Shown: positions 51,901 to 64,000, counted from the first letter of the stretch. The stretch: 64,000 nt of DNA from Ailanthus altissimus (GCA_946807835.1 OX327695.1:22674501-22738500); one strand, 5' to 3'. The notes: generated by a model from the sequence alone, not told the origin. Translations and numbers: made by a program.

Positions 51901-54397
51901 TGTTAGGGTTAGTCCTTACGTGTCATCCCTAAATGTAGTTATAGAAGTGTACATTTTCATTAAATCGTTAATACTTATTTAAATGGTACCATATAATGTA
52001 ACATTACAGACATTGTATGATCTGAAGGAATTCAAATTTGATCTAAAAGAGTTTAGATAAGAGCCCATAGTTGGCCACGTTGAGAGATATAAATGTTAAA
52101 TGTTAGTACAATTAATAGTTAACTGATTATAATATTCAGTTAAGATTCAAGAATTGGAGCCTTGTCTATAATACGACATAGACCTAGAAATATACTAGTA
52201 ACTGTATAGTTGTAAGAGTTGAAATCAGGTGTCAGGAAATGTTGGTTACACAAGTATGTTCTCAAATATTGTCTTTGATCTATTTCTACCGATGCGAGTC
52301 TGTCGGTGGATACCTTTATATAGATTAGCATATGTCGTACCTATAGGGTATAGATGGTTGGTCCTAGTCGACCGTGAGCTTGGAGCTCGTATTGACATAT
52401 AGGTATCCAGTTAAGACTGAATATAGGAATGACTCACGAAGGCTTGTAATAAACACCCTATGTAAGTTGTGAACGGAGGGCTCTCTCGAGTTGAGTAGTA
52501 TACATGGTCTTTTGACCTGAGTGTTACGATAGGCTTGCAAGTGATCTTTTATACTTTGATTTAATGCATGTCACAGACCTTTCATGGTGTGACTGCTGGG
52601 TATGGTCCGATGCTTATGAAGTTCAGTGTGTATGGATATAGGATTCGTCAACTCGCATAGGGAGTTAGATATCTAGATGCTTCGAGACTGTATCTCAAAA
52701 AGTCTTGTGGCTACAAGCATTAATCTCGGAAAAGAGTTTTCGTCAGAGTGGAATAATATGGCAAAAGAGTTTGCACATATTGTTCAGTGGGATACAAGTT
52801 TGGGGATATGACATGAATGAGCACATGAGGATTTGACGGTGATAATCTATATCTTCGCACATCCAGGATATCATGATGGAAGGATTATACGTATGCGTTG
52901 TAACCTCAACTTGCATGGTTTAACGCGCTCATTTGTATATCCTTGATGTGTGCGTTGGGCAATGTTCACGATATGGAGTGTACTCGTTGTGCACTAAAGC
53001 AGTGTATTAAATTAAATTGTTTAATTCAGTAATATCCAACACTATCACGGGAATGTATGCGTGTTTATATTTAAGCGTTAAATATAACAATTAGTTAATA
53101 ATTATTATTTACTAATTGTATAATAACACGTGGCGTATTGTGGATCTTCAATTAAGTTTATCCAAGTGTGAGATTTGGTAAGATCCATTTAAAGAGTAAA
53201 CTTGATAACATTTATGAGGGATAAAATTGTTATTTTATATATTGATTATTTAATTATTAAATAATTAAAATATTTTATTATAATATATTATTATATTATA
53301 TAATATTATTATATTATTATTGTGATATAGTTGTCATCCATTCAATTTATATTATACTATTATTTTTTAATAATATTATTTTATTTAATTGATGGACAAG
53401 TGTTTAATATATATTATTATTATATTAAAGTGATAGATATATAAGTTTGAAGGGTGTGTGACACGGTGAAAATGGAGAAATAAAAATTGTTTTCATATTT
53501 TCATTTTTCGATTGTTGTGATCTTGTAAAGAAAGGAAGGCTCGTGAATGACCAATCTCTGTAGGAAGACTATACTTCTCTTTCTGTCTGGTCGTGCTAGG
53601 CCATTAAAGTCTCACTATTTTTTATGTATTTTATTTCCCCAAGAAAATCTCATGCATTGAGATAGCAGGTTGGATCATCACCAAAGACAGTTGAATATTA
53701 AGTAGGGGATTTTCTAACCATTGTGACGAAGCATGAGCGAGAATGAGCAAAAACATCCTTTAAACAAACAAAGGTACTCTTGTAGGTTTAGTGGCTAAAA
53801 TTTCATCGTATCGTCATAAACATTCCAAGTTGGCACACGGTGGGCTGAACGAAGAAATGGTGGACAAGGCTTTCTCTGTTCACAACTTCGGTGATATTGA
53901 ATTGAAATGGAGATATGCATTTTAAAATGGTGGCTCTCCAAATTGGTACAGAAATAAAGAAATTGATCTCTTATAAATTGGTTTCAAATGTTGAAATCAG
54001 TTTATAAATTATCTTTATTATTGGTTACCAATTACAACAATTAAGAATTTATTTTATTGATTAAAGAATTAATTAAGAGAAAATAAATTTAAAGAGTTTA
54101 AGAGTTAAACTTAATGTCGAATATGGAGCTACTGTTCTAACTTACCAAATTCACTGAGTTGATAATTATAATTACCAACGAATTAATCTCCAGACAGACT
54201 CTAATGATACACATGTATAACGTTACACGTTTTGATAATTTTTAAATGTATTAAATATATTAATATGATTAATATATTATTTATTATATTTATTATATGA
54301 TTTAATTATTTTAAAGCGTTAAATATGTATAAAATATGTATTTTATATAATAAACATAATTATACGTGCATACACTTCCGCATATTAGAATACAACA
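51901..54397 (+). mobile_element. Solo LTR (copy B) with perfect 5-bp TSD
   Basis: This 2.5-kb unit starts TGTTAGGGTTAGTCC and ends TTAGAATACAACA. ATTTG flanks both sides (51896-51900 and 54398-54402). It is the inverted relative of copy A at 4998-7256 and has no coding sequence, so it is a solo LTR. It begins about 110 bp after the centrin stop codon, in or next to the former 3' UTR. Confidence 0.9.
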
Positions 54398-54441
54398 ATT
54401 TGTGCTCATGAAGATTTATTATTTAGCTAATATTTTACTAT

Positions 54442-54777
54442 TTGGTGAAATGGGTTATTGTTTTAGGTGCATTTAACTATGGTTTTGTAGAACCTGATAG
54501 TCAATTAGTAAGTGTGCATGAGATTGCCAAGAGTCCTGTATGTAGGAATACGAGCAACCCAAATTTGGCGATAACATGCTCAACTTTAAAGGCACTGGGT
54601 GAGACACTGAGACTAATGTTGACAGCAAATGACACAGCTTTCGGATTCAGTGAGATGCGATGTCAATCAAATTGCTTAATGAATTGTTTTCTTGTTCTTT
54701 CTTTTCTCCCAAGAGAAGCTACCAATTATCTAATTATTTTGAGGGAAAGGGACAGTTGGACTCACTCCGTCCATTAA
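54442..54777 (+). other. Unassigned 111-codon reading frame
   Basis: The frame starts at an ATG in ordinary AT-rich context. Its composition is less biased than that of neighbouring frames, but I recognise no domain, signal peptide or membrane span. It lies downstream of the centrin locus and solo LTR. It could be an exon of an unknown gene or chance. Confidence 0.2.
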
Positions 54778-54902
54778 TAATTACAGTTTATTTTAACAAA
54801 AACAAGAGCAATAATATAGTACTTAATTTCTATATTCACTGTCTAATAAATCAATTACGTCCATTTTCAAAAAAAAAATAAAGAAATTCGTTTTGTTGTT
54901 TG

Positions 54903-56634
54903 CAGGAAGAAGAATCTATGTCTACTAAATCAATTAAATTCAATTTAAATCTGATTTATTCTATGTACATTTATTTTATGTCTAATAAATCAGTTAAATT
55001 CACTTTGAATATGTTAACTTTTTTTTTTTGAAAAAAAAAAATCGTTTGAGGAAGAAGATGAAAAAATTTGTTTCCAAGGACTGTGATTTTAAAAGTTCAA
55101 GTTGTAGCTGCAAACCTGACACAGCAAAAGGATGTTAAGAACTCGAAAAAGTTAAGAGGTGAGAATATAAAATTAACATAGAAACCAAAGCAGCTGATTT
55201 CATTACCATTCAAATTAGTATTAACACCCAGAAAAGCACATAAGAGGTAGATGAAATCTCTTCCTCGAACGGCGGTTCAAGCACTTAATTAATATCTCAC
55301 TTAATGATTTTATGAGAAATAAAATCAGTTTCTGAAAGATCTTAACATATATTTTCTTTCTAATCTCCTTCACATTTCACATGTTATCTAGTATTTACTC
55401 TCCTATTTTTATTACTCATAACAAAAATTATCAGTTCAACATATAAAAAATTCCACTTTTTCCTTCCAGCGCCTAGATTCTTACTCCATTTCCTTTTTCA
55501 CCATTCTCGAGCCCCGCCTCACTCCATATTCATTGTCCCGAATAAAAGGAAAAAAATAAAAAAAAAATTATTAACTATGAGCATAAAACGAACTAAAAAC
55601 TGAGATTGGAAAAGAATCTTGTGGGTACATAATGTTTGGTGGGTATTTGCCATTTGATGATAACAATCTTGTGACAATATTTGAAAAAGAACTAAGAACT
55701 GAGATTGGAAAATAATTTATGACATGGGAATTTAAGGTTTTACTTTTTCCTTAAAAATTAAGTGTGTTAAGTGATTTTGGAATGTAAATAAATTAAATAA
55801 ACTCATGCCCAAGATTTAATTTTACAATTAGTATTAAGAAATTGTTAGAAATATATATATATATTTATAAAAGATGAAAATGAAAATGATGATGACGTGA
55901 TACGCCGAATAAAAAAAGAGAAAAATTGTCAAACATGAAGATGATTTATGAATAAAATTTAAGTTCAAGTGAATGAGATACGTAAAAGATTTAAAATTGT
56001 CAAAAAGGATATGGCACGATGCAAGCAAATGGTTGTTAATGACATAATTACTTAAAGTACGGTAATTACATCAAAAGTTGAAACTTTTAAATTAAAAAAA
56101 TTTAACGGCAAACGAGATGTTAAAGAGTTTAGTAACAATCATATGGTTTGATTTTTCATAATGTTTTTTTAAAAAAATTATAAAATAATAACTTTTGACT
56201 GTTTAAATTTTTTTAAATAAAATAAATAATAATTACTAATGACAGAATTTTAAATATTTTAAAAATTAAATAAGTATGTAAGACAATTAAACTAAATTAA
56301 TAGGTTCAACATTTTTTTTCTTTATTTTTAAAATAAACCATATTACAAACTAATACCTCAACTGTTAAATATCAATAAATCTTGAGAACTAACTTGGTAA
56401 TACGTAGTATTATTTTTACGCATCGTCGATTTATTTATGCAATATTGTTACTAGTTCATGTAAATGTTGTTCTTTTTTTAGGAATATTATAAATTTTATT
56501 TTGTTACTGTCTATTTTACACTTGCATTTCCGTTTTGACTTTTGACAAAATGAGTCATGGTGGACAAAACTGGAACTGCCATGGCGGAAACCACCAGCGC
56601 GCCGCCACTACTGATGTAAGAGTAAGAGCAAGCA
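54903..56634. other. Intergenic region before the PPR gene
   Basis: The region is AT-rich, without an element boundary. A TTTTGACTTTTGAC run (about 56533-56546, two W-box-like TTGAC words) lies some 90 bp before the PPR start codon; I cannot judge its function. A frame at 56535-56930 overlaps the PPR gene in another register and is a shadow. Confidence 0.45.
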
Positions 56635-59622
56635 ATGACTATCACTGGGTTGAGTCTCCGATGCCGTTTTGTTTCTTCTTCCCCCCTCCAAATTCGGAGT
56701 CGATTTTACACTACTACTCTTTCAAAATCCTCGGATCAATCCATAACCAACCCAAAAAATTTCTATTCACAGAATTTCGAAGGCTTCAATTTTCTCCCTC
56801 ATTTAAAACCCTGCCAACGCGTCGAACACTTGAAGCCTTTGAAGTCTCTTCTCATCGTGTTCGGTCTCACTGGGGACAATCTCTTGCTTGGAGAATTTCT
56901 CAAGTCTTGTTTTCATTTTGGCGCTTCTGATACAGCTCTTTCTTTATTCCAAACAATAAAAAGACCATGCGTCTTCTTGCAGAATTTGATGATTCGGCAT
57001 CTTTGCAATTATAAATTATATGACGATCTTCTACGTGTCTATATAAAATCCCGAGTTTCAGGTTGCCCGTCGGATGATTTCACGTTTCCTTCTGTAATGA
57101 AGGCGTGTTCATCTTTAGGTGAATTCAGAATTGGAAGAGAGACTCACTGTGTTATTTTGCGAACTGGGTATGACAAAAACATTGTTGTACAGACTGCTTT
57201 AGTTGATTTTTATGCGAAAACAGGCGATATGGGGACCGCACGTATATTGTTTGATAAAATGCCACAAACAGACTTGGTTTCGTTGAATGCTTTGATTGCT
57301 GGTTATTCTTTAAATGGGCTTGATCAGGAAGCCTTTGAGGCTTTTGAGCGGATTAGAGCGGTAGGGTTAAAGCCTAATGTGAGCACGTTGGCAAGTATAA
57401 TTCCTGTATGCACTCGCTTGGGATGTTTTTATTTTGGTGAATCTTTTCATAGCTTTATTGTCAAATCTGGATATATGTGCAATGAATTTTTGTTACCTGC
57501 TTTGATTTCAATGTATGCCGGTAATTTGGATTTACCTGGTGCTAGAAAATTGTTTGATTCTGTGGAGGAAAAAAATGCTACCATTTGGAATGCTATGATA
57601 TCTGCTTATACACAGAGTAAGAAGTTTTTTGAAGCATTTGAGATATTCAGGAAAATGCTTCAAGCTGACACGAAGCCTGATTTTATCACTTTTGTGTCCA
57701 TTATTCCCTCATGTGAGGAATTTAGTAATGTCTGGTATGGTGAATCCCTGAATGCTTGGGTCATAAAATATGGGATAGAAACTCAGCCTTCTGTATTGAC
57801 AGCCCTCTTATCAATGTACGCCAAGTTTGGAAATGTTTACACGGCTAAGTTCTTATTTGATCAGATCCTGAATAAAAGTACACTATCATGGAATGCAATG
57901 ATTTCTGGGTATGTGCATAATGGGCTATTGGATGCAAGTTTAGCTGTATTTCGTGAAATGCAGTTTGCAGGGTTCAATACAGATGCAGTCTCCATTATTA
58001 GTCTCCTCTCAGCTTGCTCCAAAGTAGAGGCAGTTTTACTTGGTAAATCTGCACATGCATTTTGTCTGAGGAAGGGTATAATCTCAAACCTCGATGTTAT
58101 AAATGCACTGTTGATGTTTTATTCTGATTGCAGTCAACTCTCCTATACTTTTAAGCTATTTCACAGAATGTCTACGAGAACCGTTGTATCTTGGAATACT
58201 TTAATATCTAAGTATGTTCACAGTGGAGAAATGGAAGAGGCAGTCATTCTTTTTCAGCAGATGCAAAAAGAGGGATCAGAGTTGGACATGGTCACCCTGA
58301 TAAGCATTCTCCCGGGCTTCATTGAGAAAGAACATAAGAAGCAAGGAATGGCTATTCATGGTTATGCTATTACAAGTGGATATGCCTCAGATGTTACTTT
58401 ATCAAATGCACTTATTGCCATGTATTGTAATTGTGGAAGTCTTAGTGATGGGAGGTTACTTTTCGAAGTGATGCATGGAAGGACTCTGGTATCTTGGAAC
58501 ACTCTGCTAACTGGCTATCGGTATCAAAACTTACAGAATGAGATTTCGGTTTTGTTTGGACAAATGATAAAGGAGGGTCAGAGGCCAAATCACGTAACCT
58601 TGCTAAATTTATTGCCTGTGTGTTGTACCCCGGTACAGGGTAAAGCTATTCATGCTTTTGCACTTAGAACAGGAATTATCCAGGAAACTACTTTTCTTAC
58701 ATCTCTCATATGCATGTATGCTAGATTTGAAAATACAAAACAATGTCTCTCACTGTTTCAGATGGGCAATAAGAGGGATATCTCTTTGTGGAATGCTGTT
58801 ATGTCTGTGCATGTCCAAACAAAAAATGCCAAACAAGCAGTTGCCTTCTTCAGTGCACTTCTTTGCATGGGGTTGGAACCTGATAATATAACAGTTCTAA
58901 GCTTAATTTCAGCATGTGTTCAATTAAATATCCTGATTCTTACACATTCTGTTATGGCTTTTGTGATACGGAAGGGCTTTGATAAGGATGTGACTGTCAG
59001 CAATGCCCTCATAGATTTATACATAAGATGTGGAAATATTTCTATTGCAAAAAAGCTATTTGGAAGCTTGCCTCAAAAAGATGCAGTCTCTTGGGGGGTG
59101 ATGATTAATGGGTATGGGTTGTGTGGAGATGGTGAGGCTACTCTTGATCTTTTTGAGCAGATGCAACTGTCAGGGGTGCAACCTGATGAAATTACATATC
59201 AAAGTGTCCTATCAGCTTGCAGCCATGCAGGTTTAGTTGAGCAAAGCCTGATGGTGTTCAACGCTATGGTAGAACAGGGGATATCACCAAAAATAGAGCA
59301 CTATGCTTGCATGGTTGACCTTCTTGGGAGAACTGGTGATTTGAATGAGGCTTTTAACTTTGTTAAGAAGCTTCCCTGTAAACCCTCTGTAAGCCTACTT
59401 AATTCTTTATTGGGTGCTTGTATAATCCATGGTAATGTTGAACTCGGTGAGAGAATTGGTGCGATGCTCTTTAATATGGATCTTGAAAATCCAGGATCAT
59501 ATGTCATGCTTCACAATATCTATGCATCAGCTGGAAGGTGGGAAGATGCTAATAGAGTTAGGTTGTATATGGAAGGAAGCCAATTGAAAAAAATGCCTGG
59601 TTTTAGTCTAGTCGGAGATTGA
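56635..59622 (+). CDS. PLS-class pentatricopeptide repeat protein, E-type end, no DYW
   Basis: A single uninterrupted 995-codon frame encodes a plant PPR protein. The N-terminus (MTITGLSLRCRFVSSSPLQI, then RSRFYTTT) is rich in Arg, Ser and Thr and poor in acidic residues, as in a mitochondrial or dual organelle presequence. From about residue 105 to 900 PPR motifs repeat, with phrases such as VSWNTLISKYVHSGEMEEAV, VSLNALIAGYSLNGLDQEAF and VTVSNALIDLYIRCGNISIA. After HYACMVDLLGRTGDLNEA comes an E-type ending (ELGERIGAMLFNMDLENPGS, GRWEDANRVRLYMEGSQLKK). It stops at MPGFSLVGD, before any E+ or DYW deaminase domain. Such proteins bind organelle RNA and take part in C-to-U editing, usually with a DYW partner supplied in trans. 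The target site is unknown. It is intronless, as are most of this family. The chosen ATG is the first in frame. Confidence 0.93.
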   Translation: MTITGLSLRCRFVSSSPLQIRSRFYTTTLSKSSDQSITNPKNFYSQNFEGFNFLPHLKPCQRVEHLKPLKSLLIVFGLTGDNLLLGEFLKSCFHFGASDTALSLFQTIKRPCVFLQNLMIRHLCNYKLYDDLLRVYIKSRVSGCPSDDFTFPSVMKACSSLGEFRIGRETHCVILRTGYDKNIVVQTALVDFYAKTGDMGTARILFDKMPQTDLVSLNALIAGYSLNGLDQEAFEAFERIRAVGLKPNVSTLASIIPVCTRLGCFYFGESFHSFIVKSGYMCNEFLLPALISMYAGNLDLPGARKLFDSVEEKNATIWNAMISAYTQSKKFFEAFEIFRKMLQADTKPDFITFVSIIPSCEEFSNVWYGESLNAWVIKYGIETQPSVLTALLSMYAKFGNVYTAKFLFDQILNKSTLSWNAMISGYVHNGLLDASLAVFREMQFAGFNTDAVSIISLLSACSKVEAVLLGKSAHAFCLRKGIISNLDVINALLMFYSDCSQLSYTFKLFHRMSTRTVVSWNTLISKYVHSGEMEEAVILFQQMQKEGSELDMVTLISILPGFIEKEHKKQGMAIHGYAITSGYASDVTLSNALIAMYCNCGSLSDGRLLFEVMHGRTLVSWNTLLTGYRYQNLQNEISVLFGQMIKEGQRPNHVTLLNLLPVCCTPVQGKAIHAFALRTGIIQETTFLTSLICMYARFENTKQCLSLFQMGNKRDISLWNAVMSVHVQTKNAKQAVAFFSALLCMGLEPDNITVLSLISACVQLNILILTHSVMAFVIRKGFDKDVTVSNALIDLYIRCGNISIAKKLFGSLPQKDAVSWGVMINGYGLCGDGEATLDLFEQMQLSGVQPDEITYQSVLSACSHAGLVEQSLMVFNAMVEQGISPKIEHYACMVDLLGRTGDLNEAFNFVKKLPCKPSVSLLNSLLGACIIHGNVELGERIGAMLFNMDLENPGSYVMLHNIYASAGRWEDANRVRLYMEGSQLKKMPGFSLVGD

Positions 59623-60621
59623 TATCAATGAACCTTTTTCATACAAGTATCATCAAGTTAAACAATCAAGTAGAAAATTGGGACTGCTGATTTCACTCAT
59701 TGCTGCAAACGATCAAGTCCACCCTTGCGGGAACAATGCATTGCATTCATTGGTACAAAAGGAGATGTCATGATATGGAGATTTGGGTGGTCAACCAAGT
59801 TCTGAATGTCTAATGCGTGGATGGACATTTAGATATCTCGTGCATTTGAGAATCCAGAATGATACGACTATTGATCACATGGAGGCTGAATTGATATGGA
59901 GAGCGTGAAATCGCGATATATTATGGCACAGAAACGAGTCTGAATAATCACAGCAATGCGAAAAGTATTGCATGCTCGGTGGAATGTTGCCAGTTTATGA
60001 TTCATAATTTGAGTACTAAAACTCTTCCAATTTTCGTCCACGATCATGTCATAATTCTTGAATCATTGCATTCATTAGAGACAAGCACAAATATTACAAA
60101 GCAAACAATAATCAATCACAACGAGATATTAAATTTTTACGAAAAAAGTCTAAAAAAAAAAAAATAATGGGATTGTGGTCAGATATCATGTATTTATTAA
60201 ATTCAACTATAATAGAAGCTAAATTAAAAATCAAATATCTTAACCCTTCACTTAGGTAATTTAAACTAATAAAAACATTTCAACTTTTTTAACTATTGAA
60301 CCAACCTATATGACGTGGACTTTAACCCAACAAGACGTGGTATTATTTGTCAATGAAAACTGAAAAGCATTTGCTGTTGATGCTAATTTACTTTAGTAAT
60401 GTTTGTTGTATTATTACATTTCTAAGTTGTGATCGAGTGTTTCTCCAGTTGTTGTTTCTTGTTTATGTTATATTTTAAATGAATTCTTGGTGTTAGAGAT
60501 GATCGGAGTTCCGATTATAAATGGCTTCTACTCCTTCTGATAGAATCAAAAAGAAGAGAAACTATATAAGTATTATTCTAGAGGTCTTTGTTGTAAAATT
60601 GGAGAATAGGGACAATGATAT
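59623..60621. other. Downstream flank of the PPR gene
   Basis: This probably contains the 3' UTR. No coding frame longer than about 60 codons has a motif, and no repeat edge is seen. Confidence 0.4.
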
Positions 60622-60649
60622 AGAGGAGGAGGAGGAGGAGGAGGAGGAT
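60622..60649 (+). repeat. (GAG)n microsatellite
   Basis: Nine AGG/GAG trinucleotides stand in a row. In one frame they would encode Glu, but the surrounding frame is broken. Confidence 0.85.
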
Positions 60650-60910
60650 GACTTCAAAATTGATATTGGTTCGGATTTTGTTTGATTGTTGCAGTTCAGT
60701 TAATCTTTTTGCGGGTGAGTTTTATTATCTGATGACAGTTGGTGTTTTGGGTCTCAGTTATTTAAATTTAAACGAAATTAGCTACTTCTTCTGTCTATCT
60801 ATCTATAAGCGTTGTGATGATAACTTACTTGTCAGGAGTGCTGATAACTTCTTTTGTTGTTGGGATCAAGATTGATTGTAATCATTACCTGCAGCTCGCA
60901 AGCACAAATA

Positions 60911-61037
60911 GAAGCCATCTTCCACATACAATGATTGCCACTTCGTGAGAACTGCGATGGCAAATGTGTGATTTGCGAGTTTGTGATGAATGCAACTAAG
61001 GGCAAAGATTGTATGCGGCAAGATAGAGAGGGACGAC
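60911..61037 (+). pseudogene. PHF5A-like (SF3b subunit) processed pseudogene fragment
   Basis: Three blocks of the highly conserved splicing factor PHF5A appear in the right order in different frames. ENCDGKCVIC is encoded at about 60947-60976. VCDECN follows directly, one frame over, at 60979-60996. GKDCMRQDREG at about 61001-61033 corresponds to the family's CKECTQQ...DRDG segment. The family has about a dozen residues between the first two blocks, lost here. Upstream, degenerate text at 60911-60940 may be the N-terminus. Absence of introns, frameshifts and deletions indicate a dead retrocopy, too short for function. Confidence 0.62.
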
Positions 61038-61079
61038 ACATCTGTTTTGTCAATATAACACTTTTTTTTTTTTACATAC

Positions 61080-64000
61080 AATTACTCAAATTTACAATAC
61101 TCGTATCCCTTTTAATGAAAGACAATACTCATACTTATTATAATATTTATCAAATTATTAAATTTATACTGCTAATACTTATACTAACAGTTTTAGTACT
61201 CAAATCTTTTTCAAAAAGGAAAGTTGGCCCTACTCGAATTCTCATTACTAGTATGTTTAACTGAATTCTCATACTAACAAAACTAGACAATATTCATACT
61301 CATTATAATATTTATTAAATTATTAATTTTGAAGTTTATATATATATATAAGTATAATTTTTTTTCTCAGTAAATATTTTTTTTAAGTATTTTTATATGA
61401 TTTATAAGAACTTTTTTTTTTATACGGAGGAGGAGAACTTGAATTTGAAACTTTTATTAGAGTGAAAGGAAATGTACTGTTAATTTTTTATCATTGTATT
61501 ATTAACACTAGTATTAATTTATAAAAGTTTATAAGAAAAAAGAAAGTCGTACAATTTTAAGAAAAAGATATTGTTTATTAAATTTATAAATATAAAAAAG
61601 TACAATTTTTGTTTTGTAATCATTTATCTGGCTTATAATAAGAGGCTTTGATAACTTTTTCAAATAGGTATTTTTTATTTTATGAAAAAAAAAATGTGTT
61701 TTGATTCTTCATACAAGTTTCTAAAACTTTATATTACTTTTTGTGAAGAAAATTGAAAAAAGTACTCTCTCACATGCACATTATCACAATAGATCCCACA
61801 TCAGTAATGCCAACCATTTATCCCGAATTTAATATTATATCCACTTACTTTTGTCTTTTTTAAATCATTTTCTTATTTTTATAATAAAATATTAATTTAA
61901 TATTTTTTAAATGAATGTTTTAATAATAAATTTTTTTAAAAAAAATCTTTTCAAAAAAATAAAACTTTTGAAAAATAATTACATCAGAAATTTAAAAAGA
62001 ACTTGAATTTTCTTGACTATTATATTACTTTTTTATCCTTATATTTTGTATTGTTAGTTAAAATTGTCCATGAATAAACTCTAATAAAATTTAAAATAAT
62101 TAAGGTAGTTTATAAAACAAAAAATTTAGACAGTTTATAAACTCTTATAAGCCAAATAATTTTCATAAATATTTTTATCAAATTCATTTTACTATTATAA
62201 TTATAAAATAATTGTAAATTATCTCAAATAAATAAATATATTTAAAATAAAAAATTACATTGTTCTATCAAAATATCTTTTCATTTATTTTCATTTTTTT
62301 CAAACAAAATAATGAAATAGGTTTTTTTTTTTTCAACTTACAATTATCAAACGTGCTACCCAACATGTTTTTGTATTTAAAAATACCAAATTAAAAATAT
62401 TAATTTTCTTTTATAAAAAATTAATCGGCTTATTATCTTAAACAACCCACCTTGCAGTTTTCTTATAAATTTTAGTGTAAATTTGCTATTCTATAAACAT
62501 TCATATAATTTCAATACAACAAGAATTCACTATAATTTCAACAAATTTTTTTCTATTTTTAACATTCGCAAACCTGCAATTTAGAACATAAACACTTCAG
62601 TAGATTTAACACACAAAAATATGCATCCAAACTTCTCATTTCTCATCCACAACACACAACCAACATCATCAAGTTAAAATATATTTATAAATTATTCATC
62701 AAAATATTCTAAGTATCTAGAACATGTCAACAATATTGTGATATCAAATATTCAAAATAGCAAAATACGTATCCCAAATCCAAAAAAGTCTAATATAATA
62801 AGTTTTTATAAGCCTAAAATAAACAATGAAAGTCCATGAATCCCACTTGATTTACAAAATAATTTAGAGTATTAACATGTGATCTATCTCAACTAATTAC
62901 TAGCTGAGTAAATCTACAATCTCCTGAGAAAGTAAAAGTAAACTTTTACAAACACAATGAGTAGAATAATAATAATAATTAAAGTAAACTTTTATACTAT
63001 CTTAATATATATGATATAAATATTTTAAAATTTTATGAGAATCATCAAATTTTATTTTATTCATACTAAGTATGAAAGTTTTACAAAATCTAATATGATC
63101 TCGTAATTAATGTTTATAAATTTGGTTCATATGTAACACATATCATAAAATTAAATTTATTTTAAAAATCTTACACTAAACTAGTATTCATAAGAAACTT
63201 CATCATATTCAAAATAGTTCTCGGGCAGAACATTAGATGTACACATAGTTCACTAATCAAATTCTCGTCTTAGACATGTATAAAGCAAAACTCTCAAAGA
63301 ATAAGGCATTCATACATATGACTCAAAGCCTTTATATATATATAGACGAGTCCCAAATACCTTAATCTTATCTATAAATGTAAAAAGAGGAAGAGTACTA
63401 TTAATAATTTGAAAACTACTTTTATTATACAAATATAACCCATAGAGTATCATTATTTCATACTTTATACTTTAATCTCATAAATTATTTTAATATATTT
63501 CTACATATATGGATAATCTATAATATCACTTACAATTATTTAAGGAGTCAAACAATAATATAAATAAATTTTTCATAATATAAAATAAATACTTGAATTA
63601 AATATAACATAGTTCAAAGAAATTAATTAATTAAATAAAATAAATTATTTATCTTTGAAAATATATTTATCTGCAAACTAGGCTAGAATTTAAACGAGAA
63701 CCTTGGCTTAAAGCATTCAAATCATGTTTAAAGTATCACCCACATCAAAGTATCTCAAAATCATACTTAAATAAAATAAAGAACTTAAATAAAAAATGGT
63801 CATGAAAGCTTACTATTCTCTCTCGACTTCACCAGCAAGACAAAACTTTAATATTATAGTCCATCCAGATGGAACTAGAGTTTGAAATTATAAAGAGTCA
63901 ACTGAAAATGATTAGAGTTCAAAGTTTATAATAAGAGAGTCCAAATTATAATTAAATGCTTATTCAAAAAAAATTTGAAACTTTTTGCAAGGGGTCGAGG
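61080..64000. other. AT-rich terminal region, nothing recognised
   Basis: No reading frame with a motif, TIR pair or LTR edge is visible. A phrase around 62920-62960 (ending ACACAATGAGTAG) recalls text in long Gypsy-like LTRs, such as that proposed at 11.7-14.4 kb, but too weakly to call. Confidence 0.5.

Noticed and set aside
54442..54777. A new gene downstream of centrin
   Set aside because: There is no recognisable domain or splice partner; kept only as an unassigned frame of low confidence.

Overview
This is a window of a dicot-type nuclear plant genome. It is strongly AT-rich, its genes have many exons with GT-AG introns, and most of its length is decayed transposable elements. I cannot name the species from the sequence. 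Only two protein-coding genes look intact: a nine-exon cytochrome P450 of the CYP707A (abscisic acid 8'-hydroxylase) type at 27362-31509 (+), and an intronless organelle-type PPR gene at 56635-59622 (+). A third host locus, a centrin at 49534-51790 (+), keeps almost all its exons but appears broken at two splice junctions. A short PHF5A-like processed pseudogene lies at about 60.9-61.0 kb.

Layout. 0-1 kb: 3' end and 3' LTR of a Copia-like element that leaves the window on the left. 1.8-3.3 kb: a tandem duplication. 3.3-11.2 kb: a nest in which an L1-type LINE (-) is split by a 5'-truncated, integrase-less Copia element (-), whose 3' LTR is itself split by a 2.3-kb solo LTR. 11.7-14.4 kb: probable LTR-derived sequence. 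14.4-17.65 kb: an unassigned GC-richer segment interrupted by a 2.1-kb Gypsy-type solo LTR that is flanked by a 59-bp duplication. 20.5-21.65 kb: a clean solo LTR with a 5-bp target-site duplication (TSD). 24.5-25.8 kb: a Copia-type LTR next to a LINE fragment.

25.9-31.5 kb: the P450 gene and its G-box/ABRE-bearing upstream region. 31.9-34.4 kb: an imperfect tandem array holding a hAT-like MITE, which in turn holds a second TIR MITE. 38.7-45.6 kb: a cluster of Gypsy-type LTR copies, including an almost interior-less LTR-LTR element with a 5-bp TSD that sits between long inverted repeats. 49.4-54.4 kb: the centrin locus followed about 110 bp later by a 2.5-kb solo LTR with a perfect TSD. 56.6-59.6 kb: the PPR gene. 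The remainder is AT-rich sequence in which I recognise nothing.

The genes do not form a pathway together; they are independent host genes in a TE-dense region. I found no operon, CRISPR array, tRNA, rRNA or convincing new protein system. The most unusual signal is a GC-rich, palindrome-rich module built on GCGCCGCGGCGC or TTTGGCGC words. It recurs in seven LTRs that appear to belong to both Copia-type and Gypsy-type families, usually just upstream of the predicted TATA box. All similarity statements come from reading the sequence by eye; no alignment or database search was run.
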